Shown here piece by piece: positions 15,205 through 23,299 of a DNA stretch of 33,921 nucleotides. A program made the translations under genes and the position numbers. This stretch comes from an uncultured Bacteroidia bacterium. GTDB taxonomy: Bacteria; Bacteroidota; Bacteroidia; Bacteroidales; UBA932. A model generated the notes under the pieces. The model was given only the letters and a program-made list of their open reading frames with translations, had not been told where the DNA came from and ran no database searches. Each line of letters begins with the position of its first letter. The stretch's first letter is position 1. The stretch lies in NCBI GenBank assembly GCA_902761655.1, contig CACWLD010000014.1, forward strand, positions 1-33,921. The letters are read 5' to 3'.

Positions 15205-17015
15205 ACATTTTCACCCTCTTCAAGAAGATATGGCCTTTTGTAAAGCCATATAAGTGGTTGGTACTCATTACCTTGATCCTCACTCTCATAGGCTCCCTGT
15301 TCGCGCAGGTGAACGCCATCGTGCTGGACCGCACGGTAGACGCCATCAACGCCCTCGTGGGCGCGGCGGATTTCACCTGGGCCAAGGCCGTGAGGATTCT
15401 CACCGTGATCAGCATCGTCCTGCTTGGCAAAGAAATCCTTTCCGCGCTCATCACCTTCTTCCAGAGCTACTTTGGCGAAAGGATGAGGGTGTACGTCTCA
15501 AAGGACCTCTCCCAGGCCGTGATAGACAAGATCCTCACCTTTAGGATGGCATTCTTCTCCCGCACGGACAACGATACCGGAAAGCTTCAGACCAGGATAG
15601 ACCAGGGCGTCAGTAGCCTTTCCCGCACTGTACAGAACTTTTTCATAGACCTCCTTCCGCTGTTCACCAGCGCCATCCTGGCCCTCATCCTTATGTTCGG
15701 GGCCAATGTCTACGTTGGTCTCACAGCGCTTGGAATAGTGCCCATATATATCTGGATCACCATCCGCCAGGCCCGCAAGCTCAACGGCTGGCGCCGCAAT
15801 ATGCGCAGCTACCGTGAAATCAAGAGCCACGGCGTGATGAACATCATAGAGAGCATCAACGTGATCAAGTCTTTCAACCGCGAGCAGATAGAAAGCGAGA
15901 AGCAGTGGGACATCCAGACCAAGTTCACTGACAACCAGATGCTTGTGCGCAGGACTTCGTTCTATTACAACGGACTCAAGAACTTCGTCCGTCAGTTCGG
16001 CACCGTGCTCATAATCATACTCACTGCCTACCTGGTGCTCATCGGCTACCCCGGAATGACAATTGGAAAGATTATGTACCACATAATGCTCTTCTCCAAC
16101 GTCACCGCCCCCATCACCCAGCTCCACCGCATCTTTGACGATATGAACGACGCCCTCATCTATGCCGAAGGCTTCTTTGACATCCTTGACGCGGACCAGG
16201 AGACCGAGCAGAGCGGCAACTACCGCCCGGAGAAAGTGCAGGGCAACTTCAGCATCCGCAGCGTGGACTTCACATACCCTAACGGAACCAAGGCCCTCTG
16301 GAACATAAATATGGACATCGAGAGCGGCAAGATAACTGCCCTTGTGGGCCTCTCCGGTGCAGGAAAGAGTACCGTGGTCAACCTCCTTGACAAGTTCTAC
16401 GAGCCTGACTGCGGAAGCATCCTGCTTGACGGCGTGGACCTGCGGGAATATGACACCCACTTCCTGCGCGACAACATAGGCCTCGTGCTCCAGAAGAACC
16501 ATATCTTTGACGGCACAATTGAGGAGAACATCCGCTACGGCAACCCTGAAGCCAGTTTCGAGGAGGTCGTAGATGCGGCCAAGAAGGCCTATATCTACGA
16601 CCAGATAATGGCTCTGCCGCAGCAGTTCCAGAACAAGGCCCAGGCCTTGTCCGGCGGTCAGCAGCAGCGCATCGCCATTGCCAGGATGTTCCTGAAGAAC
16701 CCTCCCATCATATTCCTTGACGAGCCCACCGCATCGCTCGATGCCATTGCCACTGAGCAGATCAAAGCCAGCATTGACGCCATCAAGCAGAACCGCACCG
16801 TGATCATCATCTCCCACAGCATCTCCCAGATCATTGACAGCGACATTGTCTACGCCCTGCGCAACGGAAGGGTTGAGCAGTCAGGCGATCCGGATTCGCT
16901 GTACAAGAAGGGCGGCGTATACAAGGAGATTGTGGACGCATCCGCCAGGAGCCTGAATATTGAAAAACTGGCCCATACCCTGGACGATAACAACGACGGC
17001 GTGTTGTTCGATTAG
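15201..17015 (+). CDS. ABC exporter, fused membrane and ATPase domains (MsbA-like)
   Basis: Half-transporter that works as a homodimer in the inner membrane. The first 320 or so residues hold six membrane segments, starting with YKWLVLITLILTLIGSLFA and including DLLPLFTSAILALILMFGA. The ATPase domain (about 340-585) has Walker A GLSGAGKST (383-391), Q-loop QKNHIFDG, signature LSGGQQQR (about 483-490), Walker B IIFLDEPTASLD (about 503-514) and the switch His in IISHSIS. 604 residues, standard for lipid, peptide or drug exporters. The substrate cannot be told. It begins inside the stop of the sirtuin gene, but no functional link between the two is known to me. Confidence 0.9.
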   Translation: MNIFTLFKKIWPFVKPYKWLVLITLILTLIGSLFAQVNAIVLDRTVDAINALVGAADFTWAKAVRILTVISIVLLGKEILSALITFFQSYFGERMRVYVSKDLSQAVIDKILTFRMAFFSRTDNDTGKLQTRIDQGVSSLSRTVQNFFIDLLPLFTSAILALILMFGANVYVGLTALGIVPIYIWITIRQARKLNGWRRNMRSYREIKSHGVMNIIESINVIKSFNREQIESEKQWDIQTKFTDNQMLVRRTSFYYNGLKNFVRQFGTVLIIILTAYLVLIGYPGMTIGKIMYHIMLFSNVTAPITQLHRIFDDMNDALIYAEGFFDILDADQETEQSGNYRPEKVQGNFSIRSVDFTYPNGTKALWNINMDIESGKITALVGLSGAGKSTVVNLLDKFYEPDCGSILLDGVDLREYDTHFLRDNIGLVLQKNHIFDGTIEENIRYGNPEASFEEVVDAAKKAYIYDQIMALPQQFQNKAQALSGGQQQRIAIARMFLKNPPIIFLDEPTASLDAIATEQIKASIDAIKQNRTVIIISHSISQIIDSDIVYALRNGRVEQSGDPDSLYKKGGVYKEIVDASARSLNIEKLAHTLDDNNDGVLFD

Positions 17016-17035
17016 CAAAATTTTTATTATATTTC
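17004..17035 (+). promoter_or_regulatory. Putative promoter of the second GH43 gene
   Basis: TTG (17004-17006), then 21 nt, then TATATTTC (17028-17035), one mismatch from TAnnTTTG. Transcription would begin near 17042, about 30 nt before the ATG at 17072, and the -33 part overlaps the end of the ABC transporter gene. Confidence 0.42.
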
Positions 17036-17071
17036 GGAGAATTTGCAATCTATTACTTAATAACACATAGC

Positions 17072-19201
17072 ATGAACTCTAAGCTTATTAAAAGAATTGT
17101 AGTCATTGCTGGCGCTTTATTGCTTGGATTGACTGCATCCGCACAGACAAGGCATACCTTTGCCAACCCTCTGGACGTTGTTGTGGGCAACGAGAGGAGT
17201 ATCCGCGGAGGAGAGCCTGTAGTTATCATTTTCCAGGACAATTACTTCCTGTTCGTATCCCACAGGAAGGGTTACTGGTATTCACCTGACTTCCAGAACT
17301 GGACATATGTGGACGCTCCCAACTATCCCGGTGGAGTAGTTTCAGTTGTCGAGTTCAACGGAGAGCTCATCGGCTGTTCAATGAACAACAAGAACGTCTA
17401 TCACGCCACCAACCCCTGGAAGGGAGAGTGGGAGAAGATTGGCGAACTGAGCAGCGACCGCTATGGCGACGCCAACCTCTTCGCAGACGACGACGGCCGC
17501 CTCTATATGTACTTCGGATGGTCTCAGATTATGCCTTTCCAGGTAGTTGAGCTGGACACCAAGACATTCAAGGAGAAGGGCGCTCCCAAGCAGCTGTTCT
17601 GGAGCGATATCAAGAATCACGGATTCGAGGCCAGGAAGCCTGAGGACGTTATCTACTCTATCTTCAACGGACGCCGCGAGTACTTCCCTGAGGAGCTCCC
17701 TTGGATCGAGGGACCTTATATGATCAAGCACAACGGCAAGTACTATCTGCAGTATGCCGCCATCGGCCTTGAGCTCATTTCCTACTCACACGGTATCTAC
17801 GTATCAGACAGCCCTATGGGTCCTTTCACCTATTCCGAGCACAATCCTCTGACCTTCAAGACCAGCGGATTCCAGGTTGGAGCAGGCCACGGCAGCACCT
17901 TCCACGACAAGAAGGGCAACCTCTGGACCATCTGTATGATCCCTGCACACTACGGAGAGACCGGACGCGGCTCAGAGCTCGCAATCTATCCTACCGCAGT
18001 TGACGAGGCCGGCGTAATGTATTCCAACACCGCTTACGGAGACTATCCTCAGTACTATCCTGCCGACAGGAAAGTCGGTGGAGTGGACAACTACACAGAC
18101 TGGAAGCTCCTTTCTTACAAGAAGCGCACTGAGGTATCATCAACATTCGAGGATTACACCCCTGCAAAGGCCCTGGACGAGGACTTCCTCACCTGCTGGG
18201 CTGCAGAGACCGGAAACCCCGGCGAGTACTTCACAGTAGACCTTGGCGCAAGGGCTACCATCAACGCCATCCAGCTTAACTGGGATCACATTGGAGCAAC
18301 TGCACCTGCACGCGGAGCAATGCCTGCTCCTGGCGCCGCTCCCGCAGCAGCAGCCCCTCAGCCTGAGGTTCTCTATCAGTGCTACGAGGTATTCGTTTCC
18401 AACGACAACAGCAACTGGACAAAGATCATCAGCAAGCCTCAGAACAAGATGGAGCTCAAGCACGACTATAACGAGCTTGCCACCCCTGTAGTTGCAAGGT
18501 ACGTGAAGGTTGTAAACGTTTCCACATACGACAACGCCAAGTTCAGCATCAAGGATCTCCGCATCTTTGGAACCACCGAGAAGTCAAAGGTTACCAAGGT
18601 TACTGACTTCAAGGTTGTCCGCAATCCTCAGGACCGCCGCGAGGCCAACATCCTCTGGACTCCTGTAGAGGGCGCAGACGGATACGTAGTACGCTACGGT
18701 ATCGAGCCTAACAAGCTTTACAACGGCTACATCGTTTACGACAAGAACACCCTTTATATGCACAGCCTGAACACCTCTCCGGAGTATTACTTTGAGATTG
18801 AGGCGTTCGATTCAGGCCTTGACCTGTACGAGGAGCCTACACTGCATACAATGGGACTTGGCGCTGAGATCCAGATTGCCAAGAGAGGCGCCGGCCGCGC
18901 TTCCGGTTACGACCAGAGCGGCGACACCAGGATCATAATGCTTAAGGAAGGTGTCTATGAGTACACATTCGAGAACATCGATCCGGGTACTTGGGCACTC
19001 AACCACTCATATGGCCCTGTCCTCTGGGCTGGTGAACTCACAGAGGCTCAGCTCATCTCCAACGCTGCAAATCCTCAGCCTACCGTTACCGCAGACCTTA
19101 CCCTTATGGGAACCGGAACCCAGGTTACCAACATCCTTACAATGAAGGTTATCCCTGGACCTAAGGCTGGAAAGGTAGTAGTTGAAATCAAGCCTAGGTA
19201 A
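17072..19201 (+). CDS. Secreted multidomain GH43-family hydrolase with F5/8C (CBM32-like) and FN3-like domains
   Basis: Sec signal at 1-24 (LTASAQ). A GH43 propeller (about 28-335) is followed by an F5/8 type C discoidin-like domain (about 345-500), an FN3-like domain (about 505-600) and a C-terminal domain of unknown type. Propeller marks: DANLFADDDGRLYMYFG (Asp133, pKa-modulator position), IEGPYMIKHNGKYYLQYA (general acid Glu213) and GAGHGSTFHD late in the fold. At the first-blade position, where GH43 enzymes normally have Asp-Pro, the sequence reads GGEPVV with Glu48. An Ala/Pro-rich stretch (about 408-432) sits as a loop in the F5/8C domain. 709 residues. Its own transcription unit, closed by a strong terminator. 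Activity on arabinose or xylose side chains is likely but unproven. Confidence 0.85.
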   Translation: MNSKLIKRIVVIAGALLLGLTASAQTRHTFANPLDVVVGNERSIRGGEPVVIIFQDNYFLFVSHRKGYWYSPDFQNWTYVDAPNYPGGVVSVVEFNGELIGCSMNNKNVYHATNPWKGEWEKIGELSSDRYGDANLFADDDGRLYMYFGWSQIMPFQVVELDTKTFKEKGAPKQLFWSDIKNHGFEARKPEDVIYSIFNGRREYFPEELPWIEGPYMIKHNGKYYLQYAAIGLELISYSHGIYVSDSPMGPFTYSEHNPLTFKTSGFQVGAGHGSTFHDKKGNLWTICMIPAHYGETGRGSELAIYPTAVDEAGVMYSNTAYGDYPQYYPADRKVGGVDNYTDWKLLSYKKRTEVSSTFEDYTPAKALDEDFLTCWAAETGNPGEYFTVDLGARATINAIQLNWDHIGATAPARGAMPAPGAAPAAAAPQPEVLYQCYEVFVSNDNSNWTKIISKPQNKMELKHDYNELATPVVARYVKVVNVSTYDNAKFSIKDLRIFGTTEKSKVTKVTDFKVVRNPQDRREANILWTPVEGADGYVVRYGIEPNKLYNGYIVYDKNTLYMHSLNTSPEYYFEIEAFDSGLDLYEEPTLHTMGLGAEIQIAKRGAGRASGYDQSGDTRIIMLKEGVYEYTFENIDPGTWALNHSYGPVLWAGELTEAQLISNAANPQPTVTADLTLMGTGTQVTNILTMKVIPGPKAGKVVVEIKPR

Positions 19202-19219
19202 CACTTAGGCATAAAAAGG

Positions 19220-19290
19220 ACCCTGGGGGTCGGAAGTGTAATAACAAGAGGCAAAGCCCAAAACACTTCCAACCCCCAGGGTTCTTTTTT
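19220..19290. terminator. Strong bidirectional terminator between convergent genes
   Basis: Arms 19220-19239 and 19263-19282 pair over 19 of 20 positions (one C/A mismatch) around a 23-nt loop. On the plus strand TTCTTTTTT follows; on the minus strand the hairpin is followed by CCTTTTTA. It can therefore end both the GH43 transcript and the MFS transporter transcript. It is the longest inverted repeat I found in the window. Confidence 0.92.
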
Positions 19291-19310
19291 GCGCTTACTT
19301 AGAGCGCCGA

Positions 19311-20588
19311 TTAAGCTTTCTGCTTGGAGGGATCCTTGAAGAGGATCATAAAGGCGACGGCCACTACAAGGGAGTAGGCTGCGAAGATATACCAGGCCGT
19401 GGGCCAGGAAGGAGCGGCGGCGTTGTAAACGAAGTGGTTCACTACGCGGCCGGCGGCCCAGGTTCCTATTGAAGCTCCAAGGCCGTTGGTCATAAGCATA
19501 AACAGGCCCTGGGCGCTGGAACGGATGCCCTTGTCTGTGTTCTCGTTGACATATAGGGAACCGGAGATGTTGAAGAAGTCAAACGCAACACCGTAGACTA
19601 TGCAGCTGAGGATGAACAGCCATACTCCGCTTCCCGGGTTGCCAAGGCCGAAGAATCCAAAACGGAACACCCACGCGAACATAGCAATGAGCATAACGCC
19701 CTTGATGCGGAATTTCTTCATCGCCCAGGGAATGAGAAGGATGCAGAGCGTCTCGGATATCTGGCTGAGGGAGATGAGAGCGTTGGCGTTGTTTGCGCCC
19801 CAGGTGTTGGCATAGGCCGGGTTCTCCGCGAAGGAGGAGATGAAGGTGTTGGCGTATCCGTTGGTTACCTGGAGGGCGGCGCCCAGCAGCATCGAGAATA
19901 TGAAGAATATGGCGAACTTCTTCTGCTTGAAGAGTTTGAATGCGATGAGGCCGGTGGCTTCGGCAAAGGACTGTGTGCCTGCCTCCTTTGGCTTGCAGGG
20001 GCAGTTGGGCATTGTCAGGGCGTAGGCGGCAAGTACAATTCCAAGGATTCCTGAGGTGAGGAACTGCTCATAGGAGTGCTGGAACTGGATGCCCTGGCCG
20101 TTGCGCATAAAGTTTACGAAGAGCATACTGCAGATGAAGCCCACCGTACCGAATACCCGGATGGGAGGGAAGTCTTTCACAGGGTCTTTCCCATTGACCT
20201 CAAGCGCGTTGTATGCCACTGAATTGGATATTGCTATGGTTGGCATATAGAAGGCGATGCTCAGGGCGTAAAGCGCGTAGAATACGCCGAACTCCAGGTT
20301 CGCGCCCGCCTGCGCGGCATACCATCCGGCGCCCAGCATAAACAGGGCGGCCAGGCCGTGGCAGAGTGAAAGCACCTTCTGGGCCGGGATCCATTTGTCC
20401 GCAACTATTCCTGCCAGGGCAGGCATAAAGATGGACACGAATCCCTGTGTGGCAAAGAACAGCCATATCTGGGAACCAAGGCCGGCTCCGGCAAGGAAAC
20501 TGCCCATTGAGGTGAGATATGCCCCCCAGATGCCAAACTGGAGGAAGTTCATAATTATCAGTTTGAGGCTGATCGAGCTCTTTTTCAT
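19311..20588 (-). CDS. MFS nucleoside:H+ symporter-like permease (NupG/XapB type)
   Basis: Inner-membrane transporter with 12 predicted hydrophobic segments, 425 residues. The start at 20588 (MKKSSISLKLIIMNFLQFGIWG) matches the N-terminus typical of NupG-like permeases, in which the first helix carries NFLQFFIWG-like residues; nine upstream residues are excluded. Other family-like blocks are GIVADKWIPAQKVL after helix 2, PIRVFGTVGFI in helix 5 and the FDFFNISGSLYVNENTD segment after helix 9. Import of nucleosides is the likely task, which fits hpt and adk nearby, although some Bacteroidota homologues sit in sugar loci. It is divergent from tgt and convergent with the GH43 gene. Confidence 0.83.
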   Translation of the reverse strand: MKKSSISLKLIIMNFLQFGIWGAYLTSMGSFLAGAGLGSQIWLFFATQGFVSIFMPALAGIVADKWIPAQKVLSLCHGLAALFMLGAGWYAAQAGANLEFGVFYALYALSIAFYMPTIAISNSVAYNALEVNGKDPVKDFPPIRVFGTVGFICSMLFVNFMRNGQGIQFQHSYEQFLTSGILGIVLAAYALTMPNCPCKPKEAGTQSFAEATGLIAFKLFKQKKFAIFFIFSMLLGAALQVTNGYANTFISSFAENPAYANTWGANNANALISLSQISETLCILLIPWAMKKFRIKGVMLIAMFAWVFRFGFFGLGNPGSGVWLFILSCIVYGVAFDFFNISGSLYVNENTDKGIRSSAQGLFMLMTNGLGASIGTWAAGRVVNHFVYNAAAPSWPTAWYIFAAYSLVVAVAFMILFKDPSKQKA

Positions 20589-20612
20589 TGGGAATAGGGT
20601 ATTAAAATCAAG

Positions 20613-20643
20613 CAAATTTAGGCATAAATTATTATCTTTGAAA
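20613..20643 (-). promoter_or_regulatory. Promoter of the MFS permease gene
   Basis: On the minus strand TTTC (20643-20640), 19 nt, then TAAATTTG (20620-20613), an exact -7 match with one mismatch in the -33. It leaves about 20 nt before the ATG at 20588. It spans the -7 box of the divergent tgt promoter. Confidence 0.55.
20633..20640 (+). promoter_or_regulatory. -7 element (TATCTTTG) of the tgt operon
   Basis: Exact TAnnTTTG match ending only 4 nt before the tgt ATG at 20645, so transcription from it would begin at or very near the start codon (leaderless mRNA). No TTTG -33 box is seen at the usual distance. Confidence 0.45.
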
Positions 20644-20644
20644 G

Positions 20645-21775
20645 ATGAAATTTGAGCTCTTAAATAAAGATTCGGCCTCCAGCGCCAGGGTGGGAGAGAT
20701 TACCACCGCCCACGGCCGTATCCAAACCCCCATATTTATGCCCGTAGGCACAGTGGGCTCCGTCAAGGGAGTGTACCACAAGGAGCTCAAGGAGGATATA
20801 GGCGCCCAGATAATCCTGGGCAACACCTACCACCTTTACCTGCGGCCGGGACTGGATACGCTGCGCAAGGCCGGGGGGCTCCACAAATTCGAGTCCTGGG
20901 ACAGGCCCATCCTTACGGACAGCGGCGGTTTCCAGGTCTTCTCCCTTACACAGATACGCAAGCTTACGCTTGAAGGATGCAAGTTCCAGAGTCACATTGA
21001 CGGATCCAAGCATATCTTCACTCCGGAGAACAACGTCACCACCCAGAGGATAATAGGCGCCGACATAATGATGGCCCTTGACGAGTGCTGCCCCGGCGAT
21101 GCTGACTTCGCCTATGCAAAGAAGTCCCTTGAGCTGACGCAGAACTGGCTGGACCGCTTCAGCGCGGAGTTCGCCAGGACGGAGCCGCTTTACGGCTATG
21201 ACCAGACCTTCTTCCCCATAATCCAGGGCTGTATCTACCCGGAGCTGCGCAAGCGCGCCGTGGAGCACGCCCTCAGGGACGAGGCGGGCGGCTACGGCAT
21301 AGGCGGCCTTGCCGTAGGGGAGCCCACTGAAAAGATGTACGAAATGCTTGAACTGCTGGATCCCATTATGCCTCAGGACAAGCCCCGATACCTTATGGGC
21401 GTGGGAACCCCCGCCAACATACTGGAAGGAATAGCACGCGGCGTGGATATGTTCGACTGCGTTATGCCAACCCGCAACGCCCGCAACGGAATGCTGTTCA
21501 CCTGGAACGGCATAATGAATATGCGCAATGCAAAATGGGCGGAGGATTTCTCCGAACTGGACCCTTCTGGCACGTCATTCGTAGACCACGCATATACAAA
21601 GGCGTACCTGCGCCACCTGTTCATAGCCGGCGAGATGTTCGCGGCGATGATCGCCAGCGAACACAACCTGGCGTTCTACCTTGACCTGGTGCGCCAGGCG
21701 CGCAGGCATATCCTGGACGGAGATTTCGTACAGTGGAAAGACAGTACCGTCAAACGAGTAATGCAGAGATTATGA
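20645..21775 (+). CDS. tgt: tRNA-guanine (queuine) transglycosylase
   Basis: Swaps guanine 34 of GUN-anticodon tRNAs for a queuosine precursor; cytoplasmic. Recognised from HGRIQTPIFMPVGTVGSVKG, LGNTYHLYLRPG, ILTDSGGFQVFSL (active-site Asp), GGLAVGEP, and FDCVMPTRNARNG (nucleophile Asp). The usual zinc site CxCxxC before AYLRHL is replaced by Gly-Thr-Ser-Phe-Val-Asp, while the later His in SEHNLAFY is kept, so the canonical metal site is absent. 376 residues, normal. It is the first gene of tgt - LptF/G permease - dut, with ATGA overlap to the next gene. Confidence 0.95.
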   Translation: MKFELLNKDSASSARVGEITTAHGRIQTPIFMPVGTVGSVKGVYHKELKEDIGAQIILGNTYHLYLRPGLDTLRKAGGLHKFESWDRPILTDSGGFQVFSLTQIRKLTLEGCKFQSHIDGSKHIFTPENNVTTQRIIGADIMMALDECCPGDADFAYAKKSLELTQNWLDRFSAEFARTEPLYGYDQTFFPIIQGCIYPELRKRAVEHALRDEAGGYGIGGLAVGEPTEKMYEMLELLDPIMPQDKPRYLMGVGTPANILEGIARGVDMFDCVMPTRNARNGMLFTWNGIMNMRNAKWAEDFSELDPSGTSFVDHAYTKAYLRHLFIAGEMFAAMIASEHNLAFYLDLVRQARRHILDGDFVQWKDSTVKRVMQRL

Positions 21776-22863
21776 TAGACCTGAGGCCAAAGAAACTGGA
21801 CTGGTATATCTTCAAGAAGTTTATGACCACCTTCTTCATAGCGATGATCCTTATCATCGTCATAGTGATCATATTTGACATAAGCGAGAAGATAGACAAG
21901 TTCGTGGCCAACGAGGCGCCCCTGCGGGCCATCATATTTGACTATTACGTGAACTTTGTGCCGTACTTTATGAATATGTTCAGTCCGCTGTTCGTGTTCA
22001 TTACGGTAATCTTCTTCACGTCCAAGATGGCGGCGGATTCGGAGATAATCGCCATCCTTTCCGGAGGAGTGAGCTATCACCGGATGCTGGTGCCATATAT
22101 GGCTTCCGCGGTCATAATCGCCATCCTTTCGCTTTCACTTAACCTGTTTGTGATACCTCGGGCCAACAAGGAAAGGCTAATCTTTGAGAACCAGTACGTC
22201 AAGAACCGGAACGAGTACAACAGGGACATCCACTACCAGATAGACACCGGAAAGTTCGTGTATGTGGAGTCTTTCACCAACTGGAACAACACCGCATACC
22301 GCTTCACCCTGGAAGACATACAGGACAACAAGCTCCACAGTAAGATTACGGCTGAGACGGCCCAGTGGGACACCACGTTCAACGGGTGGGTTCTGAACGA
22401 CTATTTCATCCGCACATACATAGACGGGATGGAAGACCAGGTGGTCACCGGGTCCAAGCTGGATACGGTCATAAACCTCACGGTTTCCGATTTCTACCGG
22501 AACAAGAAAACCGTGGAAACCCTGCAGTATGACGAGCTTAACGACCTCATAGCCACCCAGAAGATGAGGGGTGACGCCAATGTGATGTATGCGGAGATTG
22601 AGAAACAGAACCGCTTCTCGCTGCCGTTCTCGGCGTTTATCCTGACCATAATGGGAGTGAGCCTGTCATCGCGCAAGAGAAGGGGAGGAATGGGCTGGAA
22701 CATAGCCATTGGCCTGGCGCTGAGTTTCTCGTATATCCTGTTTATGAAGTTCAGCGAGATGTTTGTCTATACGGGGGCTCTGTCTCCCGGAGTAGCTCTG
22801 TGGCTGCCAAACCTGCTGTTCGCCATAATAGCGGCGGTACTGTACAAGCTAGCACCAAAGTAA
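21772..22863 (+). CDS. LptF/LptG-family permease (YjgP/YjgQ)
   Basis: Inner-membrane subunit of the lipopolysaccharide export ABC system LptBFG, which moves LPS toward the outer membrane. The start at 21772 ([17 protein letters not shown]) overlaps the tgt stop in ATGA. Membrane segments appear near residues 17-40, 60-85 and 100-125, then a periplasmic beta-rich domain (about 130-265), then three more segments from [16 protein letters not shown] onward. The family block [13 protein letters not shown] and the [19 protein letters not shown] coupling region are clear. 363 residues. I cannot decide between LptF and LptG from one sequence. Bacteroidota often encode these genes apart from lptB. Confidence 0.88.
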   Translation: MIDLRPKKLDWYIFKKFMTTFFIAMILIIVIVIIFDISEKIDKFVANEAPLRAIIFDYYVNFVPYFMNMFSPLFVFITVIFFTSKMAADSEIIAILSGGVSYHRMLVPYMASAVIIAILSLSLNLFVIPRANKERLIFENQYVKNRNEYNRDIHYQIDTGKFVYVESFTNWNNTAYRFTLEDIQDNKLHSKITAETAQWDTTFNGWVLNDYFIRTYIDGMEDQVVTGSKLDTVINLTVSDFYRNKKTVETLQYDELNDLIATQKMRGDANVMYAEIEKQNRFSLPFSAFILTIMGVSLSSRKRRGGMGWNIAIGLALSFSYILFMKFSEMFVYTGALSPGVALWLPNLLFAIIAAVLYKLAPK

Positions 22864-22864
22864 T

Positions 22865-23299
22865 ATGATAATCAAAGTAGTCAACAAATCCGGCAGGGAA
22901 CTGCCGCAGTATGCCACGGAGTCATCCGCAGGCGTGGACTTGAGGGCGGCCATCACGGAGCCTATAGTACTTGAGCCGTTGCAGAGGGCAATGGTCCCAA
23001 CAGGGCTTTATATGGAGATTCCAAAAGGGTATGAGGGGCAGGTGCGCCCGCGCAGCGGCCTTGCCGCCAAGCACGGCGTCACCGTGCTGAACACCCCGGG
23101 AACCATAGACGCGGATTACCGCGGGGAGATAAGGGTGATACTGGTGAACCTTTCGTCCCAGGCCTTTGAGATACAGCCGGGGGAGAGGATAGCCCAGATG
23201 GTGTTCGCGAAGCACGAGACCGCGCAGTGGGAGGAAGTGACCGCGCTGGAGGAATCCGCCCGCGGAGAAGGCGGTTTCGGAAGCACGGGAAGGGGCTAG
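22865..23299 (+). CDS. dut: dUTP diphosphatase
   Basis: Hydrolyses dUTP to dUMP and pyrophosphate, keeping uracil out of DNA and feeding dTMP synthesis; trimeric cytoplasmic enzyme. All five dUTPase motifs are present: [28 protein letters not shown] (with catalytic Asp), GERIAQMVF and the C-terminal P-loop-like [11 protein letters not shown]. 144 residues, standard. It starts 1 nt after the LptF/G stop, and its last 4 nt overlap the end of the convergent HhH/barrel gene. Confidence 0.96.
   Translation: MIIKVVNKSGRELPQYATESSAGVDLRAAITEPIVLEPLQRAMVPTGLYMEIPKGYEGQVRPRSGLAAKHGVTVLNTPGTIDADYRGEIRVILVNLSSQAFEIQPGERIAQMVFAKHETAQWEEVTALEESARGEGGFGSTGRG

Noticed and set aside
15498-16817. 439-codon minus-strand ORF opposite the ABC transporter
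   Set aside because: The plus strand encodes a complete ABC exporter with all ATPase motifs; the minus reading has no signal, no recognisable motif and a low-complexity Val/His/Asp-rich composition typical of antisense reading in GC-rich codons.
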